Shown piece after piece: positions 54,901-64,000 of a stretch of DNA of 64,000 nt (its first letter is position 1; the number at the start of each line of letters is the position of its first letter). Origin of the DNA: Brachionus rotundiformis (lineage: Eukaryota > Rotifera > Eurotatoria > Ploima > Brachionidae); assembly GCA_016802295.1 (NCBI GenBank), contig JAESIW010000138.1:1435904-1499903 (forward strand), given 5' to 3'. The notes under the pieces are model-generated. The model ran no database searches, had not been told where the DNA came from, and worked only from the letters and a program-made list of their open reading frames with translations. A program made the translations under genes and the position numbers.

Positions 54901-57900
54901 AAATACAATCTTCCGCTTGTAGACTCCAGTTTGCTTGAATACATTTTTAAGATCGTCTCGAAATTCCTCGTAGCCATAGCCTTTTTTAATGTTCAATTTA
55001 AATAGTTCACAATTGGAAATATATGAAGCCAATTCCATAATGGTGCTCTTTCCAGTTCCATCAATTCCAATTAAGAGCATGTGCCCACTTGGTTGTCTCA
55101 GGACCCTACAAGCTCTGCATATATGCTCAACAGCCTCTTTGAAGAATACAATTTGTTTGCTTGTTCTCCCAGACATGTTTGAACGCATTTGGAAATCGGA
55201 CAAAACAGATACCAATTGTTTCCAGTTGTTTAGCGGCTGATAAATTCGTTCATCATTTTTGATAAAATCAGCATATATTAAAAAATCAGAATTGAGCTCT
55301 TCATCAATGATGGAAGATGTGTTGGTTGTTTGCTGAGATCTAGTTGATTGGACATCACTGTAATTAGTTTTTATTAATTTGGTCATTCCAAATGGATTTT
55401 TAATGCCCAATTTAAAGTAATCCGACACGGTCTCGGATAGATGTGCATAAAATTGTTCATTGTCCTCTCGAGTTATCAATCTATCATTGAAAACTCGAAG
55501 ACATTCGTGTGAGAACAGATCTACCAAGTGTTCCTTGGTCGCGATCACAGAGGAGTTGGCCTGCATTAAACCCTTAACCAATTTGGACAAGTCTCTTAAG
55601 TTGAACACATAGTGAGACTTGGTTGGTGTTGGCAACATGTTTAGGAAAATTCGATAGAACATGACAATACTAGATGAGACCAATGGAAGTAGGCATGACT
55701 TAATGTCCATGTTAAATTCATTATCGGCAAAAAATCGCCCCAAATGGACTTGATAAATGCTGAAAAGAGACTTGGCGGATGGATCGGGCATCGAAAGAAT
55801 GCAACAGTGGCGCAGCAAACGCTGGGATATGCTGGTACGACTTGTGCTTGGTGGATCACAACACATAATAAATGACAGATCACTTATTGTTTTGTATGTC
55901 GAATTTTTTATATCAAAAAACCCATCTTAAAAAATTTATTAATTTTTTAATGATAAAATTTTCAATTAATAAATTTTTAAAAAATATTAAATTTTAATTT
56001 AAGCTATAAAAAAATTTTAATGTGTTTATCATTTACAAGATAGTAATAATATTTTTGTTATCATTTTTATCATAATCTAAATCAATTTAATTAAAAAATA
56101 TATTAGAATTAGATCGAAGCAGTGATGGCCGAGTGGTTAAGGCGTCTGACTAGAATTAGATTTCTAAGCCATTGAAAGAATGGTTGACAGTGATCAGATG
56201 GGATTTTCCCGCGCAGGTTCAAATCCTGCTCACTGCGAATTTTTTTTTCTAATAATAGATAAAAAACTTACTATTTTCATTGATATATCTAAGCAGTTCA
56301 AGGGGAGGTTGGTCGCCAAAAGCATCTGCAATTGGTATATTTAGATCATCTATGAACATGACAATACATTTATTTCTTGGCGCTCCAAGCATATTTTGGC
56401 CTTTTTTGGACAGCTTTGATAACAAAATGGACAAAAATTTGTTCGATGATGTTTGGGCACTAAACTGAGTAGAATGGGTTATCACATTAAACTCATTTTT
56501 TGACTTCCGGGAGTCAAAATCTTCATTAAACACTGATTTAACATTATTGTTGGACAAATTGGCTCTTGTTTTTTCAGCAAAATTAAACACATCACCCAAA
56601 ATTGTTCCTAATTTAAAACTAAAACCATTATTGGACAATTTTTTAAGCATGCTTTGGATAGTGACTGTTTTGCCAATGCCCGATGATCCGGTAATCAATA
56701 CAGTATTTTTACCCATCAGTAAAAGCGTTGACAAAAAACAAAACCTAATCGAATCAAGTGTTTCGATAAGCTCTTCTGGTTTGGTTTGTTTGATAAGTGT
56801 GTCCACATTTGGCACTAGTTTGCTCCATTCTACAAAATTGCCGCTGGTCACATCTAAAAAATAGTCAAATACTGGCTTGGATGTTGGTGGCAAATAGATT
56901 CCATATTTTATGTTTTGTTCAAATGTTTCTCTCACAAATTCGTCAAATTCATGGGTCAAGCTGTCCAAGTTGGACTTTACATGTGACTTTTGGTTTATAA
57001 TGTTGTCATCTTCGGCATTGTCTTCTCGTTTTAGCAGACCACCGAATCCCCAAATGTAAGAAAAGATGTAAATTTTGATTACCAAAGCTTGTAATAGCTT
57101 TGGATTTCGTTGTAGAAAGTATTGTTTTTGTTCCAAGGCTTCGTTTTGCATAAAATCTTGGTCTTCATCGCTTTAAATTTATATCAAAATTTTAATTAAA
57201 TAATAAAAATAAAATTTAATTTGGACTTATACTTTTTAGGCTTTTGTTTTTTCTTGGCTGATTTTTTTTGCTCAATTGTTTGAAACTCAGGTTCAGTAAA
57301 ACCACCATTTTTTTCAAAAAAATCCAAAATTTGTGTCATTATGGCAAACATACAATTCAGCACATTCTGTTTTTGGAATGGAAAACTAGTGCAGCCTTTT
57401 CTCTTTTCGATAAAATTGAATCCTTTTGGCAAACTAAACTCGAGCATCTCATATATTAAATCGGCTGCATAGTGTGGAAACGACTTAGGCAAAGAGCTGC
57501 ACCAGTTTTTAATAAAAGGTGTCAGACCCAGATCACTCGGATCAAAGTACACCATGGCACAGCGACTCACAGTGGCCGGACTGGTGTGAACCAAGCTGTC
57601 AACCTCGAACAACACCCGCATGTTGGGCGTCATATTTATTCTCTCACCATTGGAAAGGCACAAGACCTTGGAGTCATCCAAAACTGTGTTCAAATTTTCC
57701 ACCCAAAAAGTGTCAACAGGTCCATCAAGTATAACAAACTGCCACATTGGAAAATTGTCATTTTCAGGATCTATAGCAGCGGTGTTGTTCGAAAAAGAGC
57801 GAATCACATTTCCGAAAACACCATCTGACCACTCCAAAGTTGACGGATCTGTGGTACCATACAATTCACCAATGGATATACTCTTTGGATTGATAATAAA

Positions 57901-60900
57901 GTTCTCGATCCGAGCCTTTTTGGATCGTTGGAGCTAATTTAAATTAAAAAATATACATATTAATAAAATTTTAATTAAATTAAATTTTTAAAGTAGTTCT
58001 AAATCATAGCAGTGATGGCCGAGTGGTTAAGGCGTCTGACTAGAATTAGATTTCTAAGCCATTGAAAAAATGGTTGACAGTGATCAGATGGGATTTTCCC
58101 GCGCAGGTTCAAATCCTGCTCACTGCGAATTTTTTTTTCTAATAATAGATAAATAGAAAAAAGACATGCGATATAGATTCATGCTCAAACAAAACAATAA
58201 GAAAAGAGAATAAATTTTCAAGACCTCTATTTTAATTGCTTTTAATTTATAAAAATGGGTATCAAATTGGACAAGACCATTTTTAACTTTCCAAGCTAGG
58301 TTCTTATTTTTGCGCACATAACGCAAAAAGCCTAGTACTGCTCGAACAATACCTCTTAATATTATCTTAAAATTTAAAATTTACTTAATTGATTATAAAT
58401 TTTTTTTAAAAAATAATTAGCAAAAATTTAGCATCTTACAATCGAATTGTTTGTTTTTTGCTTATCAGCTGATTTTTCGCCTAAATAAGATGGTAGATTG
58501 GTTAGAGCTCTGAGAAGTATGTTTCTGGATGCTGTTTTTCCGCCACCAGCAGGTCCAACCAACATAATACCATGTCTTACCAAAATTTGATCATACAACT
58601 GAATAATTTTGTCACATTGGGATGACCAAAATTGATAATTAAGCTCTCTTATTGCTGAATGAATGCTTTTTTGAATTGCTTCTTGATTTTTTTCCAATTT
58701 TTTCAAGTCAGGAAACAAATCGTTCATCAGATTGCCGAAAAGGACCGCATCTTCTTTTAAAAATTTTGGCAAATTGGTATCATACAAAGCTTGCATCAAA
58801 ATTTGAGACTCTTGATTTTTATTCAAAGAACTATTTTCCAATTTGTTCTCATACAAGAAAGTTTTTTTCACTTGTCCAGCCATCAGAAGAACAGCTTTGA
58901 TGGTCCTCAGACCGAAATCATAGTGGTCCTGTTGAGATAGCTGACGCGATGCCAAATGGTACAGAGTGACAATTTTTGTAGCTAAAATTTCAGCTGAAGT
59001 AAATCCTACACTAAAGAGGATAATTTGAGCAATTAGAGCCAAATCAGGAACCATCATGGCCACTGGTCTAAAAAGGGGTTTTAAATTGTCAGGTAATTCT
59101 ACTCTTCCAGCATAAGTTGGATTCATAGTTATGAAAAAACCACATGTAGCATTGAGCTTGATTTCTTTGCCTTCAAAATTGAATCTGGCCACTTGGGCAT
59201 CTTTGGCTGTTTTTATTGTGAGCATTTGCTGAGCCACTACAGATAAAACTTCAATATCAATTCTGTTAAATTCATCAAAGCAACACCAAGAGCCTGATTG
59301 AGAAAGACCGCTGAAAAATTTGCCCAGCATTTTATAGTCCAAGCCCTCTGAACAATTAAACACAAGACAAAGCTTTCCAACCGATTTGGCTAGATCTTTT
59401 ACTGTTTCAGTTTTACCAGTGCCAGCAGGACCAGCTGGCGCGCCACCTAGATTGAGCTTAAGAGCTCCCGTCAGAGTCAAATAGCACCTGTCTGTCAATG
59501 GAGTGATTACCAATCTGGCCGAACAGCCTAAATACTCAAAACCGTAGACAAAACTTGAATCAGATTGAAGGACTACACAACTATGGCTTTGATCGTCCCA
59601 TTCATATCTCAATTGACGCCTCCAGTCAAAATCGTCCACTTTAAATACCCTATTCTCAATCAAATTGGATAAAGTGTCCCTAGAATGGACTTCAATAGTC
59701 AACAAAGCTTCTATGGTCATTAGTTTATGATTTGACAAATTCTGACTCATTAAACTAGCTGCCATATTAATCGAATCAACCAACTCTTCCCTATACTCAA
59801 TTAGTGACTCATGTGCATTTGACGAATTTAGACATTTTAATATTTGTCTATTGAAATTTATTTGACTGACCAACAAGACCACTTGACCATATTGGCTTAC
59901 GACCCATTCTTTGTAAACCATGTTTGAGTAATCATTTATGCCAGTTCTTAGGTGCTTTTTAATAGAGTCATACATTCCATTTTCCAATGCGCCCAACCAT
60001 TGCTCTGCGGCGCCTCGAATTCTCACTGTCTTTTGTAGTTCCAATTTTTCATTCTCAAACGAAACCAGATGGGTTATTTCATAATTTTTTTCTGATATTT
60101 CCAAACCATTTATATTACCAAAACATTTGTTCAAATGAAGCTTTTTTTTGTGTTTAATTTATCTTAAAAAGGAACAAAAATATATGGAAAAAAATCTACT
60201 TGGATTTTTGACGGATCTTTGGACTGTGACAAAATGTCCAACAAGTCTTCATTGCTGAGGAAATAAAGTCTTGGAAATATGAGACGCTTGGTCTCGAAAT
60301 AGTCCTCTAATGATCTCTGTATCTTTTCCATTTGAACAGCATATGACTGAAGAGCCTCGTATAGACCAGGCGCAGTTGCGGCTCTCAAAGCATTTGGCTT
60401 ATCGTCGGTTTTTCTCATCAAATCTTTCCAAAATTTCTCAATCTTGATAAAAGAAACTTAATTTCCTAGTTAATATTAAAAAAACATACTTGATTAAAAA
60501 CTTTGGTTTCGTTGGTAAGCTGTCTTTGAATATCAGCCGTGGAAAATATTTGTTTTAAATATAACCATCTTTTCTGGCATAGAATCCATTCATCCAGCGT
60601 CCTAGAGAACAAAGTCAACCTGCGATCCCAGTCCTCAACAAGGGTCTTAATCGGACCCACATAACTAGATGATTTGATTGTAGTCATTGTGACCTTATCA
60701 TTTATAAACATATATCTTTGCTGATTTAATTAAATCATATTTTATTTTACTTGGCTTTCTTCAAGCAAAATTTGAATTTCGTCAGTACCAGTAATCACAA
60801 ATGTATCTTTGGCATGATCTTTGACCAAACGAAAATCGGTTTTTTTCCACATATCAATGATACGATTAAGCATTCCTTCTAAAGTGGCTTCGTTAGAGGC

Positions 60901-63900
60901 CAATGCACTTATGTCAGAAATTTTGTCTCTATGCTGAAGAACCTTTAAAAAAAAAACCATTGGTAAATGTTCTTTTTTTGATGGTTATTGACAAGTTTTA
61001 AGGATAAATCTAAGTGTCAGGCATCATTGATAAGTTGATCTTTTTGAGAAATTGTAAGATATACATTTAAATAGAATAGCTTAAAATATTGAATAAGATA
61101 AATTTAAAAATCTACTGTATAAATAGATAATCAGTCAAAATACGAACTTAAAAAAAAGATAAAAATTCCATTTTAAAGAAATTTTAAAGTTAAATTAAAT
61201 TTTTTATTCATACACATATTAAATTTCAATTAATTTAAACGTTTTGATATTTTTATTAGTTGATATCATTTGATAAAAATTTTGCTTGACCATGACAAGT
61301 AAATCTTATTTTTATTATTTTATTACTACAATACAAATATCTATTTTTTCGTTTAGATATATTATTTAAAGATATAATAATAATAACCAATTTTTTAATT
61401 AAATATTTCGAATTGCCTTAAATTTAAAGCATTTTAGATCGAAACCATTAATTACCATGATTTGTTCTCCAAGCAGGAAGAATAACATGAAAATTAATTA
61501 TTAGATAATTTGAATTTAAACTGGTTTTAGATGTAAAATATTCTATAGATGATATAAATGATATGACAATTTATCTTAATTAATAAAATTGAAAATATTC
61601 TAAAATATTGAATTTTTTAAAAATATTTTAAAAATAGATAACAACTGTGTAATGTACTTAAATTGAATTGATAAGATTTTAATATATAATAAAATGGTGG
61701 GATAGAGAGAAAAGTGACCAAAGGTAATACGGGATTAAATTGTGTGTACGAACATATAGAAAGGTTTTAAAAATGATTCTAAATTTAAATCAAATTTAAA
61801 ACATAATTTTAAAGAGGAACGAGTCTTGGTACCGAATCTCTCTTAAACCTAATGCTATATTTAATATAGTTTTCGATCTGTAAACAAAATTAATTAATTT
61901 GTCCCAATTAGTTTTTTTTTTGTTTAGTACTCACATCGGCGTCAAGCAGAACACTCATTGTTATCTTTTGGTTTTCATTGAGCAAATCGTGACCAATGTA
62001 GTATTTCAATTGGGTGTAGTGTCTTGGCTTCAAGTTAGGATTTCTTAATGCAATTATAATTGGCAATGCTTTCTTAAAGTCCACAATTTTGTTTTTTAGC
62101 TTTGGCACAAGATCATTGTGCGGCAGACCTTTTTCCAATAAGTAAATATTTTGTGTGAATCTGTTTACATCTTTTTGAATCAAGTCCACTTTTATTTCAT
62201 CCAACAATTTGCTAAACCATTCTCGAACCAATGTGTCCCATTCTTCAATCGATTTCCACAATAAACGCCTCAGACTTATGTCATGCTCAAGTTCGTTTAA
62301 CTCAGTTTGAAGAGTTAGTATGCTTGTACCAGATCGACTATAGTCCTGAATGGTAAACTCTTGGGCTGTTTTTTTCTTTACTTGTTTTAATGTGTTGCCA
62401 AAGCGTTCTTGGTATGCAGCATAATTTTTGGCTTTCTCAACTAGTTTTTCAATCATCTCTTGAAAAAGAGTTAGATTTTCTCTGGCCACTTGGGCTGTGG
62501 TGTCCGAGGACAATAAAATGGGCGATTGGAGCCGAACTCTTAAATCAATTGATTCGTGGCGCACTTTGCCAATCAGCAAGCCCAAGTCCACTGTAAATTT
62601 GCGTATGTTTTCTTCACATTGAGCTTCTGTGTACAACAAACTTGTCTTCAAGTGATGAAATATGGACCCGAGTGACTTGAAAAATGCATATTGTTCGGGA
62701 GTTATGCTCAGATTGAAGTCATTGGCAATGGTAAATAGTCGTGTGACAATCAAGAACTCGTTTTCCAAACTGGGTAGTTCATTATTGATGCGAGTTAGTA
62801 TGGACAAGTGTTCCACAAAGTCTTCCACCGAAGTTGGGTCACGGTCTAACATTTTGAGCGCGTCTCGCATTGTTTCTTGCAGCTTTTCATTGCGTCTTAC
62901 TGCCATCTTGGGCATGAACCCGTCAAGGGCTGATATCACATGATTTGGATATGGACGACATTCTTTTTGGAATTTGTTTGCCCTAAAGTCAAAGAAGCAG
63001 ACTCGTTTTTTGGCAACCATGGCATCAATTGAGTTGATCTAAGATTCAAATGATTATTTATTAATTTAAGAAAATAATTAATTATTATTTAATAAAATTA
63101 GAATTATTTTATTTTATCAATATTAGAAAAAATTCCATCCTATATCTACGACAGAATATTTATTAGATCTAGTTTATTCTTTTTTATTTGGAAAAGTATA
63201 GCTGTTCTTTTGGAAATATTTTTACCAAGTTAATTAGACTGTTTTTGGTTATTTAGTAGATGTCATGGCTTAATATTTCAAATATTTTTTAATTAGAAAA
63301 TTTTTAAATTTAATTAACTAAATTGTCCACTTAGCATTATAGATAAAAAAGACACCTGTTCAGTGTGTTTGGACAGCAAGACATAAAAATCATCCGGAGT
63401 AAACGATTGTTTTTGAATTGTCTTGTCTATTTTGAGCTTAATGGTCGATTCGACCATTTGGCAGTATTCTTTATAAGTATTGGAATATGATGTAACACTG
63501 GTCAAACTAGTGGTAACACTTTTCATTATATCGGCCACTAAATCTTGGTATTCTTCATCTTCGCCAAACAAAAACTCAACTTCTGGCCACGGTGATTTAA
63601 TTTGATCCTCAAAATTTAGACTCTCTCTCATTTGCCGCTCTACTCTGGTAAGCTCATAAATTGGCACCTGATAGAATAGTTCGAATTGTGGCTCGTGAAG
63701 CAATGTTTGTATTTTACCAGCTGTTTCTTCGTATTTAGATATTAAATCTTTGAAGAAATTCTTAAATTCTGACTGATCAGGGCTTAGTGATACATAGACG
63801 GAAAGGAATTTTTTTCCCATTCGGCTCAATTGCTCTTCATCGTAGCGATTTGAGTAGGCTTTTAAGTTTAATTAAAAATTTAAATTAGGTTTTTTTAATT

Positions 63901-64000
63901 TTTTGTTTTAAATAAAAAAATTTTGATAATTAGTAATTGGATAAATATGGTCAAGTTAGTTGGAAAAAATTCGACCTACCAGCAGTTTCTTCCTCTTCAT
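48970..64000 (-). CDS. Axonemal dynein heavy chain (inner-arm type), N-terminus beyond the window
   Basis: Minus-strand exons: 63980-64000 (cut by the edge), 63356-63858, 61935-63038, 60751-60942, 60490-60720, 60200-60442, 58440-60140, 57233-57933, 56272-57170, 54874-55925, 54654-54815, 54202-54380, 50948-54151, 50085-50807, 49224-50022 and 48970-49167. They join in frame to about 3,970 residues, so perhaps 100 are missing. Linker region, then P-loops of AAA1 (GPAGTGKT, about 59420), AAA2 (GPAGGGKT, about 58540), AAA3 (GSSGIGKT, about 56680) and AAA4 (GIDGTGKS, about 55055), the coiled-coil stalk (52.9-54.1 kb), AAA5-6 and the C-terminal domain (CPVYRNSVRAGN). The size and single-motor layout suggest the DNAH1/3/6/7/12 group. 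The exact ortholog is undetermined. One intron is GC-AG. Confidence 0.88.
54816..54873 (-). other. GC-AG intron in the dynein gene
   Basis: The exon ending ...GAT ATA TCT GAG is followed by GCAATTATAA, and a TTGTAG acceptor precedes GAA ATT TTT CTT. Joining phase 0 restores KDISE-EIFLEDLDSLL, as expected for dyneins. No GT lies near enough to serve as donor. Confidence 0.6.
56119..56237 (+). tRNA. tRNA-Ser(AGA) with a 37-nt intron, copy 1
   Basis: Cloverleaf from GCAGTGA to TCACTGC plus discriminator G: 7-bp acceptor stem, D arm with GGCCGAGTGGTTAAGGC (A and B boxes intact), anticodon AGA at 56152-56154, long variable arm TGGGATTTTCCC and T arm GCAGGTTCAAATCCTGC. The intron at 56156-56192 sits one base 3' of the anticodon, the canonical place. 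Without it the tRNA is 82 nt. A T9 run follows directly as RNA polymerase III terminator. It lies antisense in a dynein intron (55926-56271). Confidence 0.93.
56238..56252 (+). terminator. RNA polymerase III terminator of tRNA copy 1
   Basis: A run of nine T residues beginning two bases after the mature 3' end; the second tRNA copy has the same run at 58130-58138. Confidence 0.75.
58009..58127 (+). tRNA. tRNA-Ser(AGA) with a 37-nt intron, copy 2
   Basis: Identical to the copy 1.9 kb upstream except for one base in the intron (58068, A instead of G). Intron 58046-58082. Identity continues about 26 nt into the 3' flank, through the T-run and a further CTAATAATAGATAAA, but not into the 5' flank. 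It lies antisense in the dynein intron 57934-58439. Confidence 0.93.
60943..61832. other. Long dynein intron segment
   Basis: About 890 nt, unusually long for this genome, AT-rich, between the exon ending at 60942 and the possible cassette exon. I found no tRNA, snoRNA or nested gene; the patch at 61700-61760 is slightly less AT-rich. Confidence 0.4.
61833..61877 (-). other. Possible 45-nt cassette exon in the dynein linker region
   Basis: A good acceptor (TTTGTTTACAG) followed by 45 nt open in the host phase and a GTACC donor. It is 57 nt from the upstream exon, the usual intron length here. Inclusion would add 15 residues (IENYIKYSIRFKRDS) where other dyneins have none. Confidence 0.3.
63039..63355. 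other. Dynein intron
   Basis: 317-nt AT-rich intron between the exons at 63356 and 63038. No nested feature is seen. Confidence 0.5.

Noticed and set aside
58120..58326. 68-residue minus-strand frame in the dynein intron next to tRNA copy 2
   Set aside because: It overlaps the end of the tRNA, lacks dynein similarity, and the flanking exons join in frame without it.

Overview
The window is eukaryotic nuclear DNA from a ciliated metazoan, very AT-rich in the spacers and introns. Genes lie on both strands, most introns are about 46-66 nt with GT..AG ends, and several long genes are intronless. The gene set is animal: axonemal dynein, a copper peptidylglycine hydroxylating monooxygenase, MTTP, a claudin-like protein, PPP6R, NUDC, PCNA and RPL38. 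An axonemal dynein, a GH19-chitinase-like/vWA protein, strong AT bias and tiny introns together suggest a rotifer, perhaps Brachionus-like. That taxonomic call is inference and should be tested.

Layout. 0.2-4 kb: a putative type II membrane glycosyltransferase (minus) and an ANKUB1-like gene (plus). 5.7-8.2 kb: a lectin-like/CUB-like membrane receptor whose N-terminus is built from tandem 72-75 nt exons of identical phase. 8.9-10.1 kb: a decayed non-LTR retrotransposon 3' end. 10.9-13.3 kb: COX5A, MIX23 and a claudin-like gene with an 18-nt microexon. 14.3-21 kb: PHM, NUDC, glutamine synthetase copy 1 and PCNA. 21.7-25.8 kb: an unknown basic protein, RPL38 with C/D-box snoRNAs in two introns and two more copies just downstream, an FKBP6-like gene, and a small spliced ORF. 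26-33.5 kb: a GH19-chitinase-like/vWA surface protein, a cupin-like membrane protein, and a 12-exon PPP6R gene. 34.7-44 kb: an unknown 547-residue protein, a GH31 alpha-glucosidase, and two almost identical glutamine synthetase genes arranged head to head. 44.4-48.8 kb: NOL12, MTTP and a Reeler-domain secreted protein. 49-64 kb: most of one axonemal dynein heavy chain on the minus strand (16 exons in the window, about 3,970 residues, N-terminus beyond the right edge). Two intron-containing tRNA-Ser(AGA) genes lie antisense inside its introns.

The genes do not form an operon. The less ordinary points are the three glutamine synthetase genes with signs of gene conversion, the RPL38 snoRNA cluster, the paired intron-bearing tRNA-Ser genes, the phase-1 repeat exons at 5.9-6.4 kb, and the chitinase-like/vWA fusion. 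Splice junctions were deduced by hand from reading frame, GT/AG signals and family similarity. They are predictions, not transcript evidence.
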